Assembly (NCBI GenBank): GCA_002412925.1
Contig: DHVZ01000089.1
Coordinates: forward strand, 1 to 48,352
Direction of reading: 5' to 3'
DNA length: 48,352 nucleotides
Origin: Anaerolineales bacterium UBA5195
Lineage (GTDB): Bacteria > Chloroflexota > Anaerolineae > Anaerolineales > Villigracilaceae
Below, piece after piece: positions 1-7,095 of the stretch. The position numbers and the translations under genes were made by a program. Below the pieces are notes generated by a model that was not told where the DNA came from, did no database searches, and saw nothing but the letters and a program-made list of their open reading frames with translations. Position 1 is the stretch's first letter. Every line of letters begins with the position of its first letter.

Positions 1-2335
1 CCAGGTGTTCCAGTTTGCGGACAGTGCCCTCAACCACACCCAGCGCCCCGGCTGCGCCCTGGATGATGTTTTCATCAGGTGCGACGAGCGGGCTGGTTTG
101 GGCGCGCGAGTCATAAAAGTCGCTGCGGCGGTTGGGGTCAGCGGCCCAGGCAAACGGATCGAAGCGACCGCAGATCAGGGTCGGATAGGGCGGCAGAGCG
201 CGGTAGCGGGCGTGAACTTCCTTGCGGGTGGGTATCAACTCAAAAGCCGCAGAATTCCCTTCCAGCGCCGCCAGCACCTCGTCGAGGGTCAGATAGAAAA
301 TATCATCACCAAGATCGAGCAATTCGCCAGCGCGCAAGGCCCAGGCGCGGATAACGGCCATGCCGCGCGTCGCTTCCGAGCGCACGATTTCGCGCGTTTG
401 CGCGCCTTTGGCGGCCTGTTTGAGACGATAACGCATCTGTCCAACTTTTTTCGGCTGATGCCGGACCAAACGTTCCCAGGCGGCTTTGTAGGCGGCGCGC
501 TGACGGGCCAGCATGGAGTCGATGTCGACCGGGTTTTTGGCCCAGGCCTCCAGTTGACGGTCGAGCCAGGCGGGGTCCTCCATCGGGCGCGGCCAGGCGG
601 TCTCGCCCTCGTTCTCGCCGCGGTGGCCGTAGGCTTCCAGATATGCTTCGCGGCCCATCTTTCCATTCAGCACCAGCCCCAGCCCGGCCAGCGGCCCCAG
701 GCTCTCCAATCGCGTGGATGATAACCCACCCAGGTTCGAGAGCAGGGCGTTGGCATCCTCGGCCCCGACCAGTTTGCGCAAATCCGCTTCCAGCCGCACC
801 TGCGCATCCGACGAGGCCGCCACGATGTGGAAAACCGCGTCGCGGTAGGCCACGGAAATTTCCTTGTGCCAGAGCGCCGCCAGTTCCGCCCCGGCCTGCA
901 CCTGCCCAATCCGTGCCCGTAAATCGGCGCAGAACTGCCGGTTGCGGGCCAGGAACACCTTCTGCTTGCGGCGGTAACCGGCAAATTGCAGGGTACTGCG
1001 GATGAGATACGGCAGCATCTCGCGCTCCCACTCCTGTTTGGTCAGCGGCAGCAGCGGGATGTCCATCTCGTCTGGCACCTGACCCCACCAACCGGCCAGT
1101 TCGCGGTAGGCGCGGTGCGCGTCGCCCTTGAAAGCGCGCACAAAGGCCGAAACCTGCACGCTGATGTTCGAGTAGAAGCGCCCGCCGATAATCCCATTCA
1201 GCGGGTAGCCCTTGACGGTCAGCGCCGGGCCGCCGATGCTGTCCAGGTAGGGGCGCAGCGAGGCGGTGAAGGGCGTCAGCACCTCGGGCTGGGCCTCCAT
1301 CAAATTCGTGGCCGACCACAGGAAGTTGCCCTTCAGGCTATCGTTCCACTCGGCGGTGACGGGGTTGTACGGGTTCAGGGTCGTGATCGGGCGCGCTTGC
1401 AAAATGAACACCTTCCCGCCCGCCAGCGCCCATTCGATGTCCTGCGGGCAGCCGAGTTCGTGCTCGATTTCATGCGCCTCGCGGTGCAGGCTTTTGGCCG
1501 CCCGGCTCAGTTCCGCCGGGCCGGTGTATACGCCCTCCGGCCGCGCGAAGGTAAACTCCGCCGCTGAAACCTGCCCGGAGACCAGTTTGTCGCCCAGCCC
1601 GGCCACGAAATTGCCCGTCATTTGCATCAGGTTCCCGGTCAGCGGGTCGGCGGTGAACAGAACGCCCGAAAAATCAGCCTGGATCATTTTTTGGATGACG
1701 ATGGCGACATCGTGTTCCGCGCCGCGCAGACCTTGCGCCTGGCTGTAGGCCTGCACCCGCGCCGCATGGCGGGATAAACGTACCACCCGAACCGCCTCGC
1801 GGATTTCCTCGTCCGACTGAACGTTTAACACGCTCTCGAATTCCCCGGCAAAAGACGCCTGGGCCGAATCCTCGCCCAGCGCCGAGGAGCGCACTGCCAG
1901 CGGAAGCATTTTCCCGCCCCGCAGCCGCGCCAACTGGCCCTTGAGCAGTTCCCAGGCCTCGGCGGTCAACGCCTCCCCGGCGAAGGCTTCGGGCAGCAGC
2001 ACGCAGCCGTCCGGCACCGGGAACCCGCCCTGGTACAGCCGCGCCAGCGCCCGGCCCTTGCCGCCCGCCGAATTTTCCGCCTCGCGCGGCAACTTGCCGA
2101 ACGGGTAGACCGTTTTCCCCGGTCGCCCGCGTGTGAGATGCTTTTCCAGCCGCATGATTTGCGGCCCGAGCCAGGAGAAGGCGAAATAGCCCAGCGTCCC
2201 AAAGACGAAACTCAACAGCACTTTCCCAACGATATTTTGCACACCCCCAAAGGCGATGAAGGACATCGCAAACAGGGCCGCGCCCACATTCGGCAGGATT
2301 TGACCGCCAATCAATTTACGGATTCTGTCGTTCAT
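1..2335 (-). CDS. Membrane-anchored PEP/pyruvate-binding (PEP synthase / rifampin phosphotransferase-like) enzyme, 3' end outside window
   Basis: The reading frame stays open from an ATG at 2335 to the left edge (about 778 codons), so the C-terminus is missing. Residues about 10-60 hold two hydrophobic stretches that look like membrane segments. A PPDK_N-type ATP-grasp domain follows, with the signature VRSSALGED and ASFAGEF and its usual end around DIEWALAGGKVFILQARPIT. A middle region carries a GHRGENEGE motif typical of rifampin-phosphotransferase-like proteins. At the window edge ALGVVEGTVR starts the phosphohistidine (PEP-utilising mobile) domain. The catalytic histidine would lie outside. 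Such enzymes transfer phosphate from ATP through a phosphohistidine to pyruvate or another acceptor; the substrate here cannot be told. The N-terminal anchor is unusual for the family. The upstream ribosome site is weak (GTGAG). A repeat-like element separates it from the AbrB gene on the same strand. Confidence 0.85.
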   Translation of the reverse strand, partial: MNDRIRKLIGGQILPNVGAALFAMSFIAFGGVQNIVGKVLLSFVFGTLGYFAFSWLGPQIMRLEKHLTRGRPGKTVYPFGKLPREAENSAGGKGRALARLYQGGFPVPDGCVLLPEAFAGEALTAEAWELLKGQLARLRGGKMLPLAVRSSALGEDSAQASFAGEFESVLNVQSDEEIREAVRVVRLSRHAARVQAYSQAQGLRGAEHDVAIVIQKMIQADFSGVLFTADPLTGNLMQMTGNFVAGLGDKLVSGQVSAAEFTFARPEGVYTGPAELSRAAKSLHREAHEIEHELGCPQDIEWALAGGKVFILQARPITTLNPYNPVTAEWNDSLKGNFLWSATNLMEAQPEVLTPFTASLRPYLDSIGGPALTVKGYPLNGIIGGRFYSNISVQVSAFVRAFKGDAHRAYRELAGWWGQVPDEMDIPLLPLTKQEWEREMLPYLIRSTLQFAGYRRKQKVFLARNRQFCADLRARIGQVQAGAELAALWHKEISVAYRDAVFHIVAASSDAQVRLEADLRKLVGAEDANALLSNLGGLSSTRLESLGPLAGLGLVLNGKMGREAYLEAYGHRGENEGETAWPRPMEDPAWLDRQLEAWAKNPVDIDSMLARQRAAYKAAWERLVRHQPKKVGQMRYRLKQAAKGAQTREIVRSEATRGMAVIRAWALRAGELLDLGDDIFYLTLDEVLAALEGNSAAFELIPTRKEVHARYRALPPYPTLICGRFDPFAWAADPNRRSDFYDSRAQTSPLVAPDENIIQGAAGALGVVEGTVRKLEHL

Positions 2336-2354
2336 TTTTTCTCACTTTTGGTTC

Positions 2355-2588
2355 ATGTCATTGCGAGCCGCTCTTCCCTGCACCGAACGCAGGACGGTGT
2401 GGCGAAGCAATCTCCAGTTAAGCAGAAAATGCCGTTCGCTGTGCTTTTCCCGTTTAATGGGAGATTGCTCACTGGCACTGCGCGCCAGCGCAAGTGTCGC
2501 TCGCTGTCTTTCGACTACGGCGCACAGAACGCGCCTCCGCTCAAGACGCTCGCTCGCACATCGTCCCGATGCCCTTCGGGAATGACAT
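2355..2588. repeat. MITE-like intergenic repeat with short terminal inverted repeats
   Basis: The element is bounded by ATGTCATT (2355-2362) and its exact reverse complement AATGACAT (2581-2588). Just inside the left end is TTGCGAGCCGC, and GCGAAGCAATCTC and GGAGATTGCT occur further in. This resembles the widespread 'GTCATTGCGAGC...GCGAAGCAATC' family of short non-coding repeats seen between genes in many bacteria. No plausible protein is encoded. Assignment to that family is from memory of its consensus, not from a search. Confidence 0.5.
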
Positions 2589-2591
2589 GTC

Positions 2592-2834
2592 CTATTTATT
2601 TTCCTCGTCCTCATTCTCCGCCGACTGGAGCACGTCCATAATGCCGGGCATTTTGGCCATCAGCGTCGAGGCCCTGACCAGCGCCAGCCCCTGCTCCAAA
2701 TCGCCAAAGACCAGCAATTTCTCGCCGACCTCGATGCCGAAGTCGCGCCGCGCCTCAGCCGGGATGACAATCTGTCCGCGGTCGCTGACGGTGACCGAAC
2801 CATAAAAGCGTTTTCCTTCAGGTGGGGTGGGCAT
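2592..2834 (-). CDS. AbrB/MazE/SpoVT-type DNA-binding protein
   Basis: An 80-residue protein. The start at 2834 is chosen because AGGAG lies 8 bases upstream on the minus strand; an in-frame upstream extension to 2936 lacks this. Residues about 10-55 form a swapped-hairpin AbrB fold: GSVTVSDRGQIVIPAEARRD followed by FGIEVGEKLLVFGD. The family binds DNA as dimers or tetramers and acts either as a transition-state regulator or as the antitoxin half of toxin-antitoxin pairs. No toxin gene is adjacent, so a plain regulator is more likely. The C-terminal tail (MDVLQSAENEDEENK) is acidic. The gene's own promoter region carries a 32-bp near-palindrome, which suggests autoregulation. Confidence 0.85.
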   Translation of the reverse strand: MPTPPEGKRFYGSVTVSDRGQIVIPAEARRDFGIEVGEKLLVFGDLEQGLALVRASTLMAKMPGIMDVLQSAENEDEENK

Positions 2835-2848
2835 AAGATAACTCCTGG

Positions 2849-2880
2849 TAAGATTAAATTTGTATACAAGATAAATCTTA
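2849..2880 (-). promoter_or_regulatory. Near-palindromic putative operator upstream of the AbrB-like gene
   Basis: A 32-bp dyad centred on the perfect palindrome TTGTATACAA (2860-2869), with outer arms TAAGATT (2849-2855) and AATCTTA (2874-2880). Twenty-six of 32 positions are symmetric. It lies about 15 bases upstream of the chosen start and overlaps the AT-rich stretch where a promoter would be expected. Binding by the adjacent AbrB-like protein is an inference. Confidence 0.5.
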
Positions 2881-2933
2881 CCCTGATTGCGCAATCCTGT
2901 CCAGCCGAAGGTGCCTCCTTGTGACGCGGGGAT

Positions 2934-2974
2934 CATTTAAAGCACATACGCCCCATTCAGGGGGCGTATGTGCT
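2934..2974 (-). terminator. Rho-independent terminator of rnpB
   Basis: A perfect 14-bp stem: AGCACATACGCCCC (2941-2954) and its complement (2961-2974), with a 6-base loop. On the minus strand it is followed by TTTAAAT. It lies about 30 bases beyond the 3' end of rnpB. Confidence 0.8.
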
Positions 2975-3002
2975 GTTGTCTTACGGCAAGAAATGGAAAT
3001 CT

Positions 3003-3338
3003 CCTCAGGCCGGTCTATAAGCCGCATTCTGTCCAGCGCCGAGGCGCCTGGACGGTCATCTATCTGTGCGGTCTACCCGGGACTCACTGAGACGAGCAGT
3101 CTCTCATCCCTGCTTGACCTTGCTCCCGGCGGGGGTTACCAGGCCGCGCACATTGCTGCGCACGCCGGTGGTCTCTTACACCACCTTTTCACCATGACCC
3201 CAAAGGGGCTGTCTGTTTTCTGTGGCCCTGTCCGGCAGATTGCTCCACCCCGGGGTTTCCCCGGCGCCGCGCTCTATGGAGTGCGGACTTTCCTCGACAT
3301 CGACAAGCGACACCGCGACCGTCCGACCAACCTGAGGC
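3003..3338 (-). ncRNA. rnpB: RNase P RNA (bacterial type A)
   Basis: The catalytic RNA of ribonuclease P, which matures the 5' ends of tRNAs. On the minus strand it shows the conserved GAGGAAAGTCCGCACTCC segment (P4 5' side, near 3275-3295) and the 3' block ACAGAATGCGGCTTATAG (near 3015-3035). The ends are set by a 13-bp P1 helix between bases 3325-3337 and 3003-3015, allowing two GU pairs. Length is about 335 nt, normal for the family. A promoter lies directly upstream and a strong terminator downstream. Reading frames across this region are accidental. Confidence 0.97.
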
Positions 3339-3345
3339 AGGGTTC

Positions 3346-3374
3346 ATCATACCTGTTCAAGCCCGCCGGGTCAA
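3346..3374 (-). promoter_or_regulatory. rnpB promoter
   Basis: On the minus strand TTGACC (3374-3369), a 17-base spacer, then TATGAT (3351-3346). The predicted transcript start is about 7 bases on, at the 5' end of the P1 helix. Confidence 0.75.
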
Positions 3375-3419
3375 TATATATCCCCTGATGATTAATCACA
3401 AGTTTTCCGAAAAGAAAAA

Positions 3420-3573
3420 GCTCTGCCGAGCGTGATAAATTTAGGTTGTGACGACCAAAACCACCAGTAGGAGCAGAGCCGGAATGAATATAACACTGGG
3501 AAGCTTCTTTGCCAAGTTACCGATTGAGCAAACCGATGTTTGGTACTTGTCACGCCGCAGCGTTTTCGGCTAG
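3420..3573 (+). other. Intergenic stretch with inverted repeat and a 29-codon ORF of unknown meaning
   Basis: GCTCTGC (about 3420) and GCAGAGC (about 3473) form an inverted repeat separated by roughly 45 bases. A 29-codon ORF (3484-3573) follows, preceded by AGGAG at 3468. Its product (begins MNITLGSFFAKLP) is not recognised. It ends inside the trmD -10 box. It could be the 5' end of a decayed transposase or a leader peptide, but the sequence does not decide. Confidence 0.25.
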
Positions 3574-3576
3574 AAT
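3547..3576 (+). promoter_or_regulatory. trmD promoter, leaderless arrangement
   Basis: TTGTCA (3547-3552), an 18-base spacer, TAGAAT (3571-3576). Only 6 bases separate the -10 box from the trmD ATG, so transcription probably starts at or next to the A of the start codon. Confidence 0.65.
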
Positions 3577-3582
3577 AAAACC

Positions 3583-4317
3583 ATGCGTTTTGACATTTTC
3601 ACCCTCCTGCCAGACACTTTTTCCCCATACCTGCAGGCCAGCATCCTGCAAAAAGCCGCTGAACGTGGACTGCTTGAATTTCACGTCCACAACATTCGCA
3701 ACTATACCCATGACAGGCACCACACCACCGACGATACGCCTTACGGCGGCGGGGGCGGCATGGTGATGAAACCGGAGCCCATCTTTGAAGCCGTTGAAGA
3801 TGTGCTTGGCGCGCCCCCGGCCTGCCCGGTCATCCTGCTTACGCCGCAGGGACGGGTTTTTAACCAAAAAATCGCGCTCGAGCTTGCCAGCCAGCCGCAG
3901 ATTGCCCTGCTGTGTGGCCGCTATGAAGGGATCGATGAACGCATCCGCGAGCACCTCGTGACCGATGAAATTTCCATCGGCGATTATGTGTTGACTGGCG
4001 GCGAGTTGCCTGCATTGATCCTGATCGACGCCATCTCGCGCCTGCTCCCCGGCGTTTTGGGCGACCCGGATGGAGCCATGGATGATTCGCACGCTTCGGG
4101 TCTGCTCGAATACCCCCACTACACCCGCCCGCCGGAATTCCGCGGCTGGGGCGTGCCTGAAACTCTGCTCTCCGGCGACCACGGCAAAATCGACAAATGG
4201 CGGCGTGAGCAATCGCTGCGGCGAACCTTGAAGCGGCGCCCCGAAATGCTTGAAAATCTGCAACTGACCAAAGACGATAAAAAAATTCTTGAAGCCATCA
4301 AAAAAGATGAAAACTGA
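3583..4317 (+). CDS. trmD: tRNA (guanine-37-N1)-methyltransferase
   Basis: A 244-residue SPOUT-class enzyme that methylates G37 next to the anticodon of tRNAs reading CNN codons, using S-adenosylmethionine, which prevents +1 frameshifting. Family marks in order: N-terminal MRFDIFTLLPDTF; YGGGGGMVMKPEPIF near residues 53-68; the CGRYEGIDERI motif near 110-120; and the trefoil-knot SAM site DYVLTGGELPALILIDAISR near 130-150. The length is typical. In many bacteria trmD sits with rpsP, rimM and rplS; here it stands alone between rnpB and an MFS gene. No Shine-Dalgarno site is visible, and the -10 box is 6 bases before the ATG, fitting a leaderless mRNA. Confidence 0.97.
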   Translation: MRFDIFTLLPDTFSPYLQASILQKAAERGLLEFHVHNIRNYTHDRHHTTDDTPYGGGGGMVMKPEPIFEAVEDVLGAPPACPVILLTPQGRVFNQKIALELASQPQIALLCGRYEGIDERIREHLVTDEISIGDYVLTGGELPALILIDAISRLLPGVLGDPDGAMDDSHASGLLEYPHYTRPPEFRGWGVPETLLSGDHGKIDKWRREQSLRRTLKRRPEMLENLQLTKDDKKILEAIKKDEN

Positions 4318-4373
4318 ATAAAGGCTTGAACTTGTCCTTCTTTGCAAACATACCGCAGCATACAGGAGTATCC

Positions 4374-5627
4374 ATGAAATTCAACTACGGCAAGATTTTC
4401 CTGCTCGGCTTTGGCTTTTTCGGTGTCAGTGTCATTTGGGGAGTCTATAACGCCTTCGTCCCAATTTTCCTGGCAGAAAAATTCCATCTGGCGCCCATTA
4501 TGATCGGATTTTTTATGACGCTGGATAACATCGCCGCGCTGTTCATCCAACCGCCCGTTGGGGCCTGGTCTGACCAGTTGCGAACCCCCATTGGGCGTCG
4601 GATGCCGTTCATCTTAATCGGTGCGCCTCTGGGGGCACTGGCCTTTGGCCTCATCCCGGTTGCGGCTATCCTGCCGCTCTTTGTGGCCTGTACCAGTACA
4701 CTGCTGCTCAGCATGGCCATGTGGCGCACGCCGGTGGTGGCGCTCATGCCCGATATTACGCCTTCGGAATATCGCTCACAGGCCAACGGCATCATCAATT
4801 TTATGGGAGGCATTGGCGCGATCATCTCCTTTTTGGGCGGCAGTGCGCTTTATAAAATCAGCCCGGCCTTCCCCTTTTGGATGGGTTCCGCGCTGGTCAT
4901 TATCGCCGCCCTGTTGGTCTTTGCCTTCATCAAAGAACCTAAAGAGTTTGGCGAACGCGAGAAACAACCCGGCATGCTCGAAAGTCTGAGGGAAGTGCTG
5001 GCAGATAACGATAAAAGCGCCTTGCGCCTGCTGACGGCGATTTTCTTCTGGTTTTTGGGTTATACCGCTATCGAAGCCTTCTTTACCCTGTACGCCAAAA
5101 ACTACCTGGGGCTGAATGAAGCGGACGGCTCGCGCCTGCTTGGTCATCTCTCTTTATTTTTCGTGTTATTTGCCCTGCTGGCAGGTTTTATCGGCTCACG
5201 GATTGGCCGCCGGGTAACAATTTCGATTGGCATCCTCTTGATGGCTTCCCTGCTGGCCGGGATGTACATCCTCCCGCCCGCCACGCTGACCACTGTGCTC
5301 GGCAAAGCCCCGATACTGGGCACAATTCCGGTTGTCAGCCTGTTCCTGATGGCGGCAGGCGTATCTTGGTCGTTGATCAACATCAATTCCCTGCCCATGG
5401 TGGTGGATATGACCACCCCGGCGCGCATTGGCACATTCACAGGGCTGTATTATCTGTTTTCCACGCTTTCCGCCATCGCTGGCCCAAATGTGAACGGCAT
5501 GCTGATCCAGTTTACCGGCAACAACTACAACTCCATCATGCTGGTAGCGCCGGTCTTTATGATCATCGCGCTTTTGCTGATGCTGGGCGTCAAGCGCGGC
5601 GAGGCCAGCACTGCTGACAGCCAATAG
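4374..5627 (+). CDS. MFS transporter, SLC45/GPH-like sugar or solute carrier
   Basis: A 417-residue inner-membrane protein with about 12 hydrophobic segments. The start at 4374 follows AGGAG (4364-4368); an in-frame upstream ATG at 4326 has no ribosome site. The first loop between helices 2 and 3 reads GAWSDQLRTPIGRRMPF (about residues 62-78), the MFS motif-A variant seen in glycoside/sucrose carriers of the SLC45/GPH type. A second copy, SRIGRRV, lies in the C-terminal half near residue 274. Substrate cannot be read from the sequence; a sugar/proton symporter is the best guess. It follows trmD after 56 bases and may be co-transcribed with it. Confidence 0.8.
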   Translation: MKFNYGKIFLLGFGFFGVSVIWGVYNAFVPIFLAEKFHLAPIMIGFFMTLDNIAALFIQPPVGAWSDQLRTPIGRRMPFILIGAPLGALAFGLIPVAAILPLFVACTSTLLLSMAMWRTPVVALMPDITPSEYRSQANGIINFMGGIGAIISFLGGSALYKISPAFPFWMGSALVIIAALLVFAFIKEPKEFGEREKQPGMLESLREVLADNDKSALRLLTAIFFWFLGYTAIEAFFTLYAKNYLGLNEADGSRLLGHLSLFFVLFALLAGFIGSRIGRRVTISIGILLMASLLAGMYILPPATLTTVLGKAPILGTIPVVSLFLMAAGVSWSLININSLPMVVDMTTPARIGTFTGLYYLFSTLSAIAGPNVNGMLIQFTGNNYNSIMLVAPVFMIIALLLMLGVKRGEASTADSQ

Positions 5628-5871
5628 AATAAACCTCTTGCATAAGCATCCCGAGGGCTTTTTCTATGCGATTCTCGCCGTTAGCGCTAACCTTCGGGAC
5701 GGTTCGCCAAAACCCGGAATCGCACTTGTGCAAAAGATCAAATTAGCCTTTCACGAATGCTTACAGAGTTTCCGGTTTTGTGCGTGGTGGCATGGCCTGC
5801 GGCACACAAAAAGCGGGGTTCTTCGAGCGAGTTTGCGAACAATGAGAATGTCAGACAACCTCGATTAATGC
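5628..5871. other. Non-coding stretch with nested inverted repeats
   Basis: No credible gene. It contains the perfect 12-bp palindrome GTTAGCGCTAAC (5680-5691). An outer pair TCCCGAGGG (about 5649-5657) / CCTTCGGGA (5691-5699) has one mismatch. A further pair is TGCGATTC (about 5667) / GAATCGCA (about 5717). A T-run (CTTTTTC) near 5660 follows the first arm. The arrangement may end the MFS transcript, but it is not a textbook terminator. Confidence 0.35.
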
Positions 5872-5900
5872 TTGCGCAAAGAATAAAGTAGCTGTATACT
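5872..5900 (+). promoter_or_regulatory. Promoter of the nucleoside ABC transporter
   Basis: TTGCGC (5872-5877), a 17-base spacer, TATACT (5895-5900). It is followed by a leader of about 55 bases containing a small hairpin (TCGTG/CACGA) and a GAGGAGA ribosome site at 5951-5957. Confidence 0.7.
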
Positions 5901-5963
5901 CTCGTTTAAAGATCGTGGCATTTGTCACGACCCAAAAATCTTTCATGTAAGAGGAGAAGAACC

Positions 5964-6995
5964 ATGAAGAAAATCTATGCTGTTTTGGTTTTATTGCTCG
6001 TGGCCGCCATGTTGCTCCCGGCCTGCGGTTCGGCGACAGCCGACTGCAAGAGCGCTGATGTCTTCTGCGTGGGTGTGGTGACGGATGTCGGCAAGATTGA
6101 CGACAAGTCCTTCAACCAATCCGCCTGGGAAGGTGTCAAGCTGGCTGAAAAAGACCTCGGCGCCAAAGTCCAGTACATCGAAACCACCGACGCGAAGGAT
6201 TATGACAAGAACATCGCCACCTTCGGCGACGCCGGCTACGATGTTGTCGTGACCGTTGGTTTTGCCCTGGGTGAAGCCACTGCCAAGGCCGCGGCCGCAT
6301 TCCCGAACACCAAGTTCATCGGTGTTGACCAGTTCCAGGATCCCAGCGTCCCCTCCCCCGCCAATCTGGCTGGCCTGAACTTCCCCGAAGACAATGCTGG
6401 TTTCCTGGTGGGTGCCCTGGCTGCCCAGATGACCACCTCCAAGAAGCTCGGCGCCATCTGCGGCACCGACGCTGTCCCGCCCGTCTGGCGCTTTGGTGAA
6501 GGCTACAAAGCCGGCGCCGCGTACATAGACCCGGCTGTGGAAGTCACCGTTGTTTATCACAACGATGTCGGCTTCGACAAGACCTTCTCTGACCCCGAAT
6601 GGGGCGCCACTACCGCCAACTCGATGATCGATAAGGGCGTGGATGTGGTCTTCGGCGCCGGCGGCAAGACCGGTAACGGCGCTGTCATCGCGGCTGCCCA
6701 GAAGGGCGTCTATGCCATTGGTGTCGATAGCGACCAGTACTACACCCTGCCCGAAGCCCAGAAGATGCTGCTCTCCAGCGCCATGAAGCTCATCACCCCA
6801 GGCGTCTTCGACCTGACCAAGATGGCCAAGGACGGCAAGTTCCCGAGTGGCAACTACTTTGGTACCGCCGGCTATGCCCCGTTCCATGATCTGGACAGCA
6901 AGGTTCCGGCTGAAGTCAAGGCCAAGATGGAAGAAATTGCCAAGGGCCTGATCGATGGCTCGATCAAGACCAATGTTCCTCCTGTCAAGCCGTAA
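5964..6995 (+). CDS. BMP-family nucleoside-binding lipoprotein (ABC transporter receptor)
   Basis: A 343-residue lipoprotein. The signal peptide ends at the lipobox LLPAC, with Cys21 as the lipidated residue. The mature protein matches the BmpA/Med/PnrA family: VGVVTDVGKIDDKSFNQSAW near residues 30-50, then VVTVGFALGEA, FIGVDQF and GVDSDQYYTLPEAQKMLLSS. In characterised members this domain binds purine (and sometimes pyrimidine) nucleosides outside the membrane and delivers them to the cognate permeases. Start 5964 is fixed by GAGGAGA upstream. Downstream, before the permease genes, lies a strong hairpin that should make this gene the most abundant message of the operon, as is common for binding proteins. 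High confidence for the family; the ligand is inferred. Confidence 0.93.
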   Translation: MKKIYAVLVLLLVAAMLLPACGSATADCKSADVFCVGVVTDVGKIDDKSFNQSAWEGVKLAEKDLGAKVQYIETTDAKDYDKNIATFGDAGYDVVVTVGFALGEATAKAAAAFPNTKFIGVDQFQDPSVPSPANLAGLNFPEDNAGFLVGALAAQMTTSKKLGAICGTDAVPPVWRFGEGYKAGAAYIDPAVEVTVVYHNDVGFDKTFSDPEWGATTANSMIDKGVDVVFGAGGKTGNGAVIAAAQKGVYAIGVDSDQYYTLPEAQKMLLSSAMKLITPGVFDLTKMAKDGKFPSGNYFGTAGYAPFHDLDSKVPAEVKAKMEEIAKGLIDGSIKTNVPPVKP

Positions 6996-7014
6996 GCTTC
7001 CAGAATAACTTTGC

Positions 7015-7046
7015 AAAGGGAAAGAGAGAAATCTCTTTCCCTTTTC
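7015..7046 (+). terminator. Intercistronic hairpin between receptor and permease genes
   Basis: A perfect 13-bp stem (7015-7027 with 7032-7044) with a GAAA tetraloop and T-rich tail TTCTGTTTT. It is a partial terminator or 3' stabiliser for the receptor mRNA. A TATAAT at 7052-7057 directly behind it may give the downstream genes their own promoter. Confidence 0.75.
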
Positions 7047-7095
7047 TGTTTTATAATACAGGGAATAGCCATCTTTACATGGAAGGATTATCGCG

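Noticed and set aside
306..1319. A 337-codon minus-strand ORF overlapping the PEP-binding gene
   Set aside because: It is out of frame with the gene whose product shows continuous PPDK_N and His-domain motifs; its translation is Arg/Gly/Ala-rich and without family features.
2592..2834. Toxin-antitoxin module
   Set aside because: The AbrB-like protein has no adjacent toxin-like gene; the neighbours are a PEP-binding enzyme and rnpB.
2921..3388. Plus-strand ORF of 155 codons
   Set aside because: It lies antisense over the RNase P RNA, whose conserved blocks and P1 helix explain the sequence.
3550..4347. Minus-strand ORF of 265 codons opposite trmD
   Set aside because: Shadow of a well-defined gene; no ribosome site and no recognisable domain.
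5638..5868. 76-codon ORF between the MFS and BMP genes
   Set aside because: No ribosome site or recognisable motif, and it crosses the nested palindromes.
5901..5963. Purine riboswitch before the nucleoside transporter
   Set aside because: The leader is only about 60 bases and lacks the purine-riboswitch junction sequences.
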